Source of the DNA: Tetramitus jugosus
Taxonomy: Eukaryota; Heterolobosea; Eutetramitea; Acrasida; Vahlkampfiidae
Reading direction: 5' to 3'
DNA: 64,000 bases
Assembly: GCA_937625935.1 (NCBI GenBank)
Contig: OW569378.1
Location: forward strand, 310,001 to 374,000
Shown here: positions 1 to 9,664 of the stretch, in pieces
Position numbering within the stretch: position 1 is the first letter of the stretch
Layout: each line of letters opens with the position of its first letter
Translations under genes and position numbers: made by a program
The notes under the pieces: model-generated
Told to the model about the DNA's origin: nothing
What the model saw: the letters and a program-made list of their open reading frames with translations, nothing else
The model's database searches: none

Positions 1-492
1 ATAATTCACAAAACAAATGCCTCTGATATTGCAATGTTTTGGCTCTTTGAATGAAAACTTGACTGTTCCGTCCAAGTTATAAATGGTAATCATATTGTTC
101 GAAGTGACTGTGGCCACTAATGTTTCATCCGCCACTCCTATTGACGCTTCCGCCACTGCGACATGCTTCAAAGGCTTCGAATGACTCACAAACTGTTGAA
201 CAATTTGACCTTCAAACACATTCCAAAGAACGGCAGTCTTGTCCTCAGATCCAGAAATAACATAGGATCTTGAAGAATGCAGACAAGTCAATGGTTTAGA
301 ATGCCCTGACAGCTTGAATTGCTCTTCAGTAACGGAATACGTGTCAGCAAATGCATGGATGACCACAGAAGGGATGTCATCGTCAAGTCCGATTGCACAA
401 AAATGGCCTTCAAAACATGACGTCAAGAATTTGGCTCTGTGATACTTTTTGTCAAGGGGTAGAACCTCCCAAGTTTGTTGTACTGCAGTCAT
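1..492 (-). CDS. WD40-repeat protein, C-terminal part cut by window edge
   Basis: The open frame runs from an ATG at 490-492 down to base 1 (164 codons) and continues outside the window. A clear WD40 strand lies near residues 80-95, reading SGSEDKTAVLWNV and preceded by a GH-type turn (LSGHSKPLTCL). A second, weaker repeat follows with the strand NMITIYNLDG. Such beta-propellers are scaffolds, and this one has no catalytic residues. The spacing and the string SYVISGSEDKTAVLW resemble the propeller that follows BEACH domains, but that is only a resemblance. The ATG overlaps the stop of another short open frame (ATGA), so the true 5' end is uncertain; see 489-930. Confidence 0.7.
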   Translation of the reverse strand, partial: MTAVQQTWEVLPLDKKYHRAKFLTSCFEGHFCAIGLDDDIPSVVIHAFADTYSVTEEQFKLSGHSKPLTCLHSSRSYVISGSEDKTAVLWNVFEGQIVQQFVSHSKPLKHVAVAEASIGVADETLVATVTSNNMITIYNLDGTVKFSFKEPKHCNIRGICFVNY

Positions 493-930
493 GCTTGATT
501 CCTTTTTTTTCGTGTCTTGACTTTTTGTTCTTTCAACAGCGGAACTTCATCAAAAATTTTCTGTTGAAGGCAAGGATGTCTACAAGGGAGAACCCAACAG
601 ATACTGGTAGATGCATCACAAAACCTCAGGTTCACATTTTTTTCGGACAACAGTGAGCTCATCTACGACATGATTTTGAATTGGTTCGTTGTTCATCATG
701 GATCACTCCACTTGGAGCAGCTGAGAAGTGATGTCTGACGATGAAAGAAGTTGCAGCTTGTCCTTTGTGACTGCAGGTTTCTCTTTGGGGCAGTTTCTGA
801 ATCGTTTTTATCAACGTTCAGATGGTTTCGCGTCCCTCCAGAAACGAAGAAGGGTTGTTCCTTGTTTTAGGGTCCCTCCGAAGAGTCCGAATTGCTTGTC
901 ATCTGTCGATTTCTCTCTGTAAATTACCAT
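489..930 (-). other. Frame-disrupted, coding-like stretch upstream of the WD40 gene
   Basis: On the minus strand, at least three coding-looking segments in different frames abut. One starts with ATG at 930 and contains DKQFGLFGGTLKQ. One spans roughly 815-600, contains KPAVTKDKLQLLSS and is broken by a single TGA. One runs 662-489 (57 codons, containing QQKIFDEVPLLKEQKVKT) and ends in an A8 run just before the WD40 ATG. One extra A in that run would fuse the last segment to the WD40 frame. This could be the decayed or mis-sequenced 5' part of the WD40 gene, or several unrecognised exons. I could not find a consistent set of splice sites. The rest up to 1101 is the divergent promoter and AC-rich leader of the next gene. 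Confidence 0.35.
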
Positions 931-1101
931 CACATTCGACCTAAATTCACAGAAGTGCTCAACAGGCATTGATTAGTTTTCACCACACACCAAGCGAGGT
1001 CCGATCTTGGAGTGAGTTCATCAAGACCCCCTTGCCCACAAACCAACCAAGAAAGAAAAACAACAAGAACAATCAAGAATAGTCGTAGTACAGTTGTAAA
1101 T

Positions 1102-2943
1102 ATGCGTGAATCTGTTGCAGTTGACACTGTTGAAACACCAACAAACTCCAACAAAACAGCACCAACCAGTGCTACACCTGCTATCCTTTCACCTGGTTGC
1201 AAGAACTTGAATCTCCAAACGGCACCTCACATTGAAATTGAACTGGTCAAGTGCAATAACCTCGCTGCCAAAGACCGTAATGGATTTTCTGATCCATATG
1301 TCAAGTTCAAGATTGGAGAGGAGAAGGTCAAGAGTTCTGTTCATAAAAAGACGCTCAACCCAGTGTACAATGAAAAGTTTTGCATCTATTTTGATAGCAA
1401 ACGAGTGAATGATGGTCTGACTCCTGATGGCAACATTATTCGTGCTCTGAGGATTGAAGTATTTGATTGGGATCGTTTGCTAAGCAATCGTATTATTGGT
1501 GCTGGTGGTGTGAATGTTAGTTCGTTGAAACCAGGAATCCGTATGCCTCTGACACTGTCTCTCGCTCCAGCCAATTCTGGAACTGTAGAATTGTTTTTGA
1601 CCGCCAGAAACACGGACTGGACGACACCAGTGTTGAAAGCAGAGAATGGAGAACCAATTGTCTTGACCATGCCAAACCCTTTGACAGAGAAGAGACAGGT
1701 GTTCTTGGGTACGGATACAGAGAGAAGACGAAGTGCTGCAGAGACCAATTCTCTCGAGAAGAGAAATATTGACAACAAGTCCTTGATTGCTGCTCAGGCT
1801 AGTTTTGAAGAGAGCAACATATCTGCAATCGGAAGTCACCAAGATATTGCATTGCGTGTCGCTTCTGCTAAAACAGCACGTGTGTGGAAGCATGCAGGAG
1901 ATCGTGAAGGACTAGAAATTTGGCGTATAGAGAACTTTAATGTTGTTTCCTGGCCAAAATCACTGTATGGCAAGTTTTATGATGGTGATTCATACATTAT
2001 TTTGAACACGTACAGAGAAGCGAGATCTGGTCGCCTCATGTATGATGTACACTCCTTCTTGGGATTGTATAGCTCAGCAGATGAAATTGGAACCTGTGCT
2101 TACAAGATGGTTGAGTTGGATACTCTGTTGGGCGATGCTCCTGTTCAGTTCAGAAATGTACAGGGATCAGAGACAGACCTGTTCCTTTCTTACTTCCCTC
2201 AGGGCATTACCATTTTGAATGGTGGTGTCGCAAGTGGATTCAATGCTGTGAACTTCAAGGAAGCCCTCGATGGTGTCTCACCAAAGTTGTACTGGATTCA
2301 ATACAAGAGCAAGAGACTCAGAATCCAACAAGTTCCTTTAGAAACCCAATCCCTGAACTCTGGAGACAGTTTCCTGCTTGATCTAGGCCACAAGATGATT
2401 GTTTGGCATGGAAAGAACAGCAGTGGTCTTGAGCGATTCAAATCTGTTTCTCTTGGCAAGGAAATCAGTAGTGAGAGAGCAGCCGCCGTACCTCAGTTTG
2501 TAATCTCTGAGGGACAATACTCCAATTCGTCCGAGGAGACTGAGTTCTGGAGTGCACTGTCTGGTACACAGGAAGATATTAGAGATGAAGAATCCATTAC
2601 TACTGCGCACAAGGTAGTTGATACCCAGTTCGAAAAGAAGTTGTACAAGGTATCCGACAGTTCAGGCGCCCTTTCCTTTTCGTTGGTAGCAAAGGGTAAA
2701 ATCTATCCGATGCTCTTGGATTCCAATGATGTCTTCTTGTTGGATGCTGGCGCAGAGGGTATCTACATATGGATAGGAAGCAAGTCATCACATAGCGAAA
2801 GAAAACACTGTATGAGCTATGCTGCACTTTACATGAAACAAACCTCTGTTCCAATACACACTCCTCTTGTCCGAATGACAGAGGGAATGAATCGAAAGCA
2901 GTTCACTAGTCTGCTGCATTGGAGAAATAGTGTCCAACTGTAA
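1102..2943 (+). CDS. C2 domain plus three gelsolin-like repeats (actin-binding)
   Basis: A 613-residue protein. The frame is open further upstream only from a GTG at 1012; the first ATG is at 1102 after an AC-rich leader, so I start there. Residues about 43-170 form a C2 domain with the calcium-loop pattern GFSDPYVKF and EVFDWDRL. Three gelsolin-like repeats follow, at about 260-365 (GLEIWRIENFNVVSWPKS), 390-480 (PKLYWIQYKSKRLRI) and 510-610 (FEKKLYKVSDSSG). The last ends with the typical MNRKQFTSLLHWRNS-type helix. Gelsolin repeats bind, cap or sever actin filaments under calcium or phosphoinositide control. The C2 domain probably adds calcium-dependent membrane docking. The three-repeat layout is like CapG/severin; the C2 fusion is the unusual part. 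No introns were seen. Confidence 0.85.
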   Translation: MRESVAVDTVETPTNSNKTAPTSATPAILSPGCKNLNLQTAPHIEIELVKCNNLAAKDRNGFSDPYVKFKIGEEKVKSSVHKKTLNPVYNEKFCIYFDSKRVNDGLTPDGNIIRALRIEVFDWDRLLSNRIIGAGGVNVSSLKPGIRMPLTLSLAPANSGTVELFLTARNTDWTTPVLKAENGEPIVLTMPNPLTEKRQVFLGTDTERRRSAAETNSLEKRNIDNKSLIAAQASFEESNISAIGSHQDIALRVASAKTARVWKHAGDREGLEIWRIENFNVVSWPKSLYGKFYDGDSYIILNTYREARSGRLMYDVHSFLGLYSSADEIGTCAYKMVELDTLLGDAPVQFRNVQGSETDLFLSYFPQGITILNGGVASGFNAVNFKEALDGVSPKLYWIQYKSKRLRIQQVPLETQSLNSGDSFLLDLGHKMIVWHGKNSSGLERFKSVSLGKEISSERAAAVPQFVISEGQYSNSSEETEFWSALSGTQEDIRDEESITTAHKVVDTQFEKKLYKVSDSSGALSFSLVAKGKIYPMLLDSNDVFLLDAGAEGIYIWIGSKSSHSERKHCMSYAALYMKQTSVPIHTPLVRMTEGMNRKQFTSLLHWRNSVQL

Positions 2944-3021
2944 ACGAACCATTTTATCTCCTTTCAACTCCGCTGTGTTGTCTGCGACAACCGATTATTT
3001 CTTTACACCATACCAAGAAGA

Positions 3022-5670
3022 ATGTTTCATCATGGATATTTAGCTGTCAACGAGTATCACTTCACGGATGTATCAGATGTGAAGCTAAGTATATCATCAA
3101 GCGATATGAGAGATCCCAGAGTTAGAGCTCTATGTTGTACTGATGAAACTGCTGATGTTCATATCACATCCCATGGCATCTATGCTGAGATTAGGAGACC
3201 TAGAACTATGAAGGAGTCAGAGTTGTTTGCTTCTGTAGATGGAGACAAAGAGATTGACGTTCCCGTCATGGCTCGTTTCGATTTTAGCAAGATGTCAATC
3301 CTCAAGGGTGAATCTCCTCAGGATCTCAAATTCTCTGTGGAGATTGTTGAGGAGTTCATTGGATATTTCGAGCATAGTTCTGTTCGTTCTGGATATCAAA
3401 TCAGTGTGAATGGAGTTGACGAGAAAACGCAAGAGCTTTTGAAGAAGAATATTAAAATCAGATCAAAGTGGAGTACAAAGAAGAGATATAGTGAAAAACT
3501 CAGTAGGCTTATTGAGGAGCATGAGAGATCGATGATTCAAGATATGCTAAATTCTAGTAGGATTGGGTATCGAATACTACATTCAACTACTGTGTTCGAT
3601 GTGAGTTTGTACTTTAGAAGTCGGAGTCTCTTATTGATAACTACAGGAGGCGTGTTTGTGAATTCTCTAGCGAGCAGAAAGAGTCTGTTCATTGCTATGA
3701 GGGATATTACAAGGGTGATGAAAAAACCATGGCACACGTATGAGTGTGCATTGGAGATATATTTCAAAAACAAGAGTGTGCTCGTGGCATTTGATGACCT
3801 AAATCAGAGGAATAACTCCTATGATATCCTTTCGAAAACACCATCAATTGACAACCTAACGATCAATGATTATCAGAAAATGTGGGTCAACCACACCCTC
3901 AATAATTATGACTATTTAGAAGTGCTCAACGACTTTGCAGGTCGGACAAAGCATGATTTATGTCAGTATCCAGTGTTTCCATGGATTGTTCAGCAGTATG
4001 AATACACTGATTTAGACCTACTCAAGGGAACGACGTATCGAGATTTGAGCAAATCTACGAAGATTATCACCCCAGAGAAAGTGAAAGCAACTCTCGAGAA
4101 AAGGAAGGGACAGAACCAAAGTGACAATAGACACTACTCAGATCCTGTGGACGTACTACGCTATCTACAAAGAAAGTATCCCTATTTAGTTTTGTCCAAC
4201 TCTCGTTTGAGTAAGAATGGACTCATTGGTATTGGAGACGAATGGAAAGCAGTATCCTCGAACAGTAGTTGTCTCAACGAACTAAGCCCAGAATTTTATT
4301 CGTCAGACACATCGTTCCTATCAAGAAAACCGGGAATACCACCTGTCAAGCTTCCAAACTGGGCCAATACCAAACAAGAATTTCTGTACTGTATGAGGAA
4401 TGCTCTCGAGAATAAGATTCACGACAAGAGTTTTAGCTTATGGATTGATATTGTGTTTGGAGTTGGTCAAGGTGATGAAATGAACGGATTTGGATCAAGT
4501 TTATATGTGGAAGCTCCGGCAGCTACTAAATTCCCTAATGGAATGGAGACAGTCGCCATCAATCCGAAGCAAATTTTCAACGAGAAGCACATGGAGAGAT
4601 TGCCATCTGCTGACACTGTGTTTATGGAGATGATGAAGAGACAACACATCTCAAACATGGAGTATCTGAAGGGCAAACAAACTGACGAGTACTCCAAACT
4701 TCGAAAAGAAAATGCAGAACTAAAAAACATTGTGCAAAGAACAATGATTGAAGATACTCGAGTAGAGCAGTTAAAACAATTTCAAACTCGAATTGACGAT
4801 TTGATAAATGAGCTAGAGCATAGAAAGAAAGAAGTACAGGAACGAGATTCAAAGATTGACTCCTTAAGTCGAAGTCTCATTGCTCAACAATTAGAGAACC
4901 AGAAGAAGGATACCCTTTTCTCTCATCAAGCATCGAGTCTTGGAAAACTGAGGGATCATATTAGAGTTCTTGAACAAGAATTATCGAATACTAATGAAGA
5001 ATTAGACAAAGAGCGAGAAACTTTTAAGGTCCATTTGGGACAGAGTCAAGACCATTTCAACAAAGAACAACAAACACTGAGAAGCAAAGTGGAAGAACTT
5101 AGAGCAAAGCTGGAAAGAGAAACTCAAAACAGTCATTCGAAAAACAAAGAGCTCGAAAAAGCAAAAGAGCATATTGATACATTGAAGAAGAAGTTGACGA
5201 AACCGAATCGCAGCACGATATCTACTCGGACAAAACTGCAATATGAAACAGCCCTAGAAGAGGCGAATCTAGTCAATCGAGCCCTTGATGCCAAACTATC
5301 AGAGAGTAGAAATGATATTAGAATGTTGGAGAAGAGTATGACCGACCTCAAAACTAACTTGAAGTTTCAATTGCAAGAGAATCGACAACTAAAAATTAAT
5401 GTTCATTTCTTAGAACAGAAATGCAAGGAAAACTTTGAAATCAAAGAAGGAAGCACTGGAACACTGCTTTCTGACCCAACGAAAAATCTACCGAACTCAA
5501 TATTGTATCACACCAAAAAGAAGGGAGAAGCAGAGCGAATCTTTACCTCCAGAGATGATCAGATCGTGGAAAGAACACCTGCCTTTACGAGAAACCCGTT
5601 GTCACCTCGTCAGAACCGAACAGTGTCAGCACTTGTTTCACCGAGACAAATGAAGCTCGACAGGAAGTAA
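3022..5670 (+). CDS. PH-BEACH domain protein with C-terminal coiled coil, FAN/NSMAF-like
   Basis: An 882-residue protein with an ATG 78 bases after the previous stop. Residues about 170-275 look like the GRAM/PH-like module that precedes BEACH domains. BEACH hallmarks follow: MWVNHTLNNYDYLEVLN near 287, the block CQYPVFPWIVQQYEYTDL, HYSDPVDVLRYLQRKYP, WIDIVFG near 474, and NPKQIFNEKHMER near 514-526, which corresponds to the TPxQLFxxPHPxR end of the domain. The order and motifs are closest to FAN (NSMAF), a trafficking and signalling scaffold. In place of the usual WD40 propeller, residues about 545-815 are a long Glu/Lys-rich coiled coil. The segment between WIDIVFG and NPKQIF is short and divergent. 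A WD40 fragment lies 2.5 kb away, but on the opposite strand. Confidence 0.85.
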   Translation: MFHHGYLAVNEYHFTDVSDVKLSISSSDMRDPRVRALCCTDETADVHITSHGIYAEIRRPRTMKESELFASVDGDKEIDVPVMARFDFSKMSILKGESPQDLKFSVEIVEEFIGYFEHSSVRSGYQISVNGVDEKTQELLKKNIKIRSKWSTKKRYSEKLSRLIEEHERSMIQDMLNSSRIGYRILHSTTVFDVSLYFRSRSLLLITTGGVFVNSLASRKSLFIAMRDITRVMKKPWHTYECALEIYFKNKSVLVAFDDLNQRNNSYDILSKTPSIDNLTINDYQKMWVNHTLNNYDYLEVLNDFAGRTKHDLCQYPVFPWIVQQYEYTDLDLLKGTTYRDLSKSTKIITPEKVKATLEKRKGQNQSDNRHYSDPVDVLRYLQRKYPYLVLSNSRLSKNGLIGIGDEWKAVSSNSSCLNELSPEFYSSDTSFLSRKPGIPPVKLPNWANTKQEFLYCMRNALENKIHDKSFSLWIDIVFGVGQGDEMNGFGSSLYVEAPAATKFPNGMETVAINPKQIFNEKHMERLPSADTVFMEMMKRQHISNMEYLKGKQTDEYSKLRKENAELKNIVQRTMIEDTRVEQLKQFQTRIDDLINELEHRKKEVQERDSKIDSLSRSLIAQQLENQKKDTLFSHQASSLGKLRDHIRVLEQELSNTNEELDKERETFKVHLGQSQDHFNKEQQTLRSKVEELRAKLERETQNSHSKNKELEKAKEHIDTLKKKLTKPNRSTISTRTKLQYETALEEANLVNRALDAKLSESRNDIRMLEKSMTDLKTNLKFQLQENRQLKINVHFLEQKCKENFEIKEGSTGTLLSDPTKNLPNSILYHTKKKGEAERIFTSRDDQIVERTPAFTRNPLSPRQNRTVSALVSPRQMKLDRK

Positions 5671-5793
5671 AATACAAGAAATGAATATCTTCAATCGTAA
5701 AAACGGAAATTTGGAGAATTGAAGATGAACTGCCCAAGTTTTCTTTTCTCCCTCTCCAAAGCAAAACGCACAACAAACATCAACTCATCAACA

Positions 5794-7041
5794 ATGTCAT
5801 CAACAACAACACCAGTGGAACAACAGTTTCAAGACGCACAAACATACATTCAAAAGGGTCCAAAACCTTCCAAGGACTCCTCCAACGATACAAAGCTTGC
5901 CTTCTATGCCTTTTTCAAACAGGCAACCATTGGTCCATTGGACGAGAAGAAGAATAAGAGACCAGGTATGTTTGATCTCGTTGCACGAGCAAAGTACGAT
6001 GCATGGAAAAAGTTGGGTCAAATGAACAAATCAGACGCAATGAAGGGATACGTGGACACGTTGACCAGTCAATCACCCAATTGGAAACAATGGATGATTG
6101 ACAATAATAAGGAAACAACTACCACCACCAACACGACAACAACTACACCACAATTGGTCACTGCCTCTGCAACAAGCAGCAGCAGTAACAATACATATCA
6201 CAAAAAGTCTGTCTTTACAAGAGATTGCTTGCAGAACAAGGTGGCAATCATTACTGGTGGAGGATCTGGTATCTGTAAGGACATTACAAGACATTTGATG
6301 CAACATGGGTGCCACACTGTGATTATTGCTAGAAATTTGGATCGATTGAAACAGAGTGCACAAGAGTTGGAGAATCAAGTCAACAACAACAATGGAAATA
6401 AGATTGAGTGTCTTCCATTGAGTGCTGATGTCAGAGACTATGTACAATTGGAATCAGTGTTTGATCAAGTGATGCAACATTTTGGTAGAATTGATATTTT
6501 GGTCAATGGAGCAGCTGGAAACTTTCTCTGTCCTGCTGAGAAGCTCTCTTCCAATGCATTCAAGACTGTCATGGAGATTGACACAATAGGAACTTTCCAT
6601 GCTTCAAAGTTGGCCTACTTGAAATTTATGAAGAACAATGGTGGTTCTATTGTGAATATTAGTATGACATTGCATCATCAAGGTGTGCCTTTCCAGGTTC
6701 ATGCAGGATGTGCAAAATCAGCAATCGATGCCATGACAAAGCACTTGGCAGTGGAGTGGGGTCCTAGTAGCGGTGTTCGTGTCAATGCGATTGCTGTTGG
6801 TCCTATTGAGAACACTGAGGGATTCGCAAGGCTAATGCCACAAAAGATGCTTGATGAAGTGAAGCGCAAGATTCCTTTGCAGAGATGGGGAACTGTGGAA
6901 GACATTTCCAATGCTGTTCTGTTTCTAGTCAGTGATGCATCCAGTTATGTGACAGGTACTATTTTGACTGTTGATGGTGGTGCAATCTTCACGACTGGTG
7001 GTTTTGGATATCCTGACATGCTGAAAATGAGCAAATTGTAA
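5794..7041 (+). CDS. Acyl-CoA-binding domain fused to peroxisomal 2,4-dienoyl-CoA reductase
   Basis: A 415-residue protein. An in-frame ATG also exists at 5725, but 5794 follows an ACA-rich leader and fits better. Residues about 8-105 are an ACBP domain (FFKQATIG, RPGMFDLVARAKYDAWKKL), which binds long-chain acyl-CoA. From about 147 there is a short-chain dehydrogenase domain with the NADPH loop ITGGGSGI and NGAAGNF. At the usual catalytic Tyr site it reads QVHAGCAKSAIDAM, as in DECR2-type dienoyl-CoA reductases, which lack that Tyr. The last three residues are SKL, a canonical PTS1 signal, so the protein should enter peroxisomes and act in beta-oxidation of polyunsaturated acyl-CoAs. The stop lies 4 bases from the end of the convergent neighbour. 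Confidence 0.93.
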   Translation: MSSTTTPVEQQFQDAQTYIQKGPKPSKDSSNDTKLAFYAFFKQATIGPLDEKKNKRPGMFDLVARAKYDAWKKLGQMNKSDAMKGYVDTLTSQSPNWKQWMIDNNKETTTTTNTTTTTPQLVTASATSSSSNNTYHKKSVFTRDCLQNKVAIITGGGSGICKDITRHLMQHGCHTVIIARNLDRLKQSAQELENQVNNNNGNKIECLPLSADVRDYVQLESVFDQVMQHFGRIDILVNGAAGNFLCPAEKLSSNAFKTVMEIDTIGTFHASKLAYLKFMKNNGGSIVNISMTLHHQGVPFQVHAGCAKSAIDAMTKHLAVEWGPSSGVRVNAIAVGPIENTEGFARLMPQKMLDEVKRKIPLQRWGTVEDISNAVLFLVSDASSYVTGTILTVDGGAIFTTGGFGYPDMLKMSKL

Positions 7042-7045
7042 ATTA

Positions 7046-8606
7046 TTAATCATCCTCTGTGTCTTTTTCTAGTGGGTCTTCTATTGTTTGTGTTTCGAGC
7101 TCTTCTTTCTTGATGCTCTCACTTGATGATTTCGCTTCAAGTATCGTTTCGACCTGTTCCTCTTGCAGTGTTTCTTCACGATTCTCCTGCTGGGTTCTCC
7201 GTTCATATTCTATCTGTGTGATTGTTTTCAGTGATTGTATCTTTCGAATCTTCTCTGCTTGTGCCTTTTGAAAATCTTCCTTTCCTTCTATCTCCTCATC
7301 GGCGATTGTAATTCCTCTTAGTGAAAGGATGGAACCTCCTTGCTCCTCATGTGCTGAAGGAACAGTCACAAGTTTGAATTTGTCTGTGAATATACCACCA
7401 ATATCAGACTTGAACGAGAATAGAAACTTGTGCGTTGTGTTCGGAAGTATAACTCCCTTGGCCACACTTGCTAGGTGGAATTTCTGACTCGCTCTCTTCC
7501 TCTGGAGATCACTCACATATGGAACGTGATCCCATGAGTATTGGAAAGCACAAGATCCAGTGTTCGTGAGTGTGACTGAATCATGTGCCAGAGCATTCGG
7601 AGAACATTCGAAAATCAATGAATGGGTTGATAGGTGAAACATTGGTCCATTAGTACCTCTTCGGCTCTCAAATTGATCCAAATCTCTCTCTAAATCGTCG
7701 ATATCTTCTTCTCTTACTTCATCTGAGACAATATGATTCTGTTTTGTCCCTTGTGGTACAAGAGCTGTTCCAGTTTGTGGATCGATTGGAGCTCCTTCCA
7801 GTTTCAGTTCGGATACAAGATCACCTGGATTGTAAAAAGCTTCGTTAAATTTCTTAATGTGTTGACCGTACCGCTCTTGGACATACTGCGAGTTTTGCAA
7901 CCGTTTACCTGCCGAGGATCGAAGTCGAATTGACTTTTCAAAAGGATTTCCCACAACAGGAAGAGGTTTTGCCTTTTGATCGACGACGGGGCAGTACAGT
8001 GGATATGGCCAGTACCCTCCTGTTCTCACATACCGTACTCCATCATCGTCAGCTAATTTCTAGTGTCAATATTTTATCACTCATTCTCGACATCAAAACA
8101 ATGAACATACTCGATCTCAAGGTTGTTTCCCATTGGGCACTAGATGAGGCTTTCTGAGAGGGTGGAATAGCTGCATCAAGAAGAGCCAATTCTTCTAATC
8201 GTGCTCTGTATTCTATGCCACTCTTCTCCATGATGAGTTCAGAAGGATCTTTGCCGTACTTCTTGGCCAACCGTTTAGTTACCTTCTCCCACTCCTCCTG
8301 TTTCTTATTGTAGTTTTGTAACGCTCTTTCTTGTCTATTCTCTTCCAGGGATTTATGACTCGGCTTTAATCGATTGACTCTTACCGAGTAACCTTCATCG
8401 TCAGCCTTTTTCACTGATCGTAGTGAAGCTTCCAGTCTTGAAGGAGGAATTTCAATCTTTGGTTGATCCATCTCCTGGATCGCTTCTTCGATGAGTTCGT
8501 CATCCATCACTGACATGGAGTTTTGACGTAAACTCAACGTTAAATAGTCCCTTTTCGTTCCCAGGACATCTCTATCCTTGATGTTCGAAATCAACTTGTG
8601 ACTCAT
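7046..8606 (-). CDS. MYCBPAP: MYCBPAP-like protein with ASH/MSP-type domain (cilium-associated family)
   Basis: Two exons, 8606-8111 and 8052-7046, give 500 residues. The 58-nt intron (8053-8110) has a GTATGT donor and joins QWETTLRS to DDDGVRYVRTGGYWPYP in frame. The N-terminal half is charged and helical. The Tyr/Pro-rich GYWPYPLYCP block and a following beta-sandwich of ASH/MSP type (FECSPNALAHDSVTLTNTG, about residues 310-410) match the MYCBP-associated protein family, known from sperm and ciliary axonemes. The C-terminus is a Glu-rich coiled coil. An axonemal or basal-body role is inferred from the family. It converges on the reductase gene and diverges from the gene at 8716. Confidence 0.7.
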
Positions 8607-8622
8607 TTATTGTACTTTGTTT

Positions 8623-8634
8623 TTTGGCGCCAAA
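8623..8634. promoter_or_regulatory. Perfect E2F-like palindrome in a divergent promoter
   Basis: The 12-base palindrome TTTGGCGCCAAA lies in the 109-base gap between the MYCBPAP-like start (8606, minus) and the start at 8716 (plus). It equals two overlapping E2F/DP consensus sites (TTTSGCGC). Similar elements occur before other genes in the window (see findings). Binding by an E2F-type factor is inferred. Confidence 0.45.
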
Positions 8635-8715
8635 CCCTTGCGATCTTCCCGGAAAAAACACTGCTATTTTCCCTACAACATACACAGCAAAAACAAAAAC
8701 ACAAAAATTGGAAAA

Positions 8716-9578
8716 ATGATGCATCATCGTACCCAAACCCTGCTGCTACTGAAAGCAACCCACAAGAGCAGATCCATGCTGCTCACCCAATCTCAATCCT
8801 TCCAAAACTCCATGATTCGATCCACATCATCGTCAGTCGAATCATCTTCATCAACAACAACAACAAGCACATCAGCAGCTGATTTGGAAAGGATCAAAAG
8901 AGAACAATTGGCCAATTTAAACCTTCACAAGACAACCGATCAACAACAACAACAACAAGAAACAACAGAAAAACAACAAGCCAAAAAAAATAAGAGAAAA
9001 ATGTATCGAACAGCGTTGACTGGTGTGATTGCTGGTGCTGGTCTCTCTGGTTTTGCCTATTTTGTCTTGAATTCTACACTGATTGACGCACAAAACGAAA
9101 TCAATAATGAACTCAAATCGGTTGAACGTGTCAAAACAAGTGATTTGTTGGAGGCACAGTTGCAATCAGAGTTGAAAAAGGAGCATGAAGCGTTGTTGAA
9201 TAGGAGAAGTTTGGCCAAGCAGTGGATGAAGAGTCGTAGTCAAGGTGCTTATCGCTACAGTGCAGAAGATGGATTGTTGATGGACAAGTACAAGATGAAT
9301 GTCAAGAAGGGATGGAACTCATGGTTCCACAGTATGACTGATGGTATGCATGATGTGGAAGTGGAGAAGCAGAGGAGAGAGATGGCATTGTTGGAAGAAC
9401 GTATTATGAATGAAGTTGAGGTGTGTACAATGTTGTTTGATATGATGTGTGTATGTGTGTTTATGTGTGTATTTTTTGAATGCTAACAACAACATCATGT
9501 TTGTTTTTTGTGACGAATGATCAGAGTGTTGGTTTGAGCAGAGACAAGGTAATCATTACTGATGTTGTGAGAGATTAA
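8716..9578 (+). CDS. Predicted mitochondrial single-pass membrane protein, unknown function
   Basis: The first in-frame ATG is at 8716. Exon 1 is 8716-9420 and exon 2 is 9525-9578, across a GT-rich 104-nt intron, giving 252 residues. The N-terminus (MMHHRTQTLLLLKATHKSRS) is rich in Arg, Ser and Leu without acidic residues, as in mitochondrial presequences. A Ser/Thr and Gln tract follows, then one hydrophobic helix near residues 97-118 (TALTGVIAGAGLSGFAYFVL), then a charged helical region. The last exon adds SVGLSRDKVIITDVVRD. I recognise no family. The topology would suit a small inner-membrane protein, but that is a guess. Confidence 0.7.
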
Positions 9579-9664
9579 GCTTTTGGATGACACGTGATCA
9601 CAGATTATATCCCCTCAATAACTCAATAATAAACAAACACGAAACAATCATGTGAATGCACTTT

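Noticed and set aside
489-930. Direct fusion of the WD40 gene to the BEACH gene at 3022
   Set aside because: They are on opposite strands, with the complete C2-gelsolin gene between them.
1012-1101. N-terminal extension of the C2-gelsolin frame
   Set aside because: It begins with GTG and reads like the A/C-rich leader; the ATG at 1102 is used. Non-ATG frame starts were rejected in the same way for the genes at 5794, 8716, 11629, 15362, 20812 and 26464.
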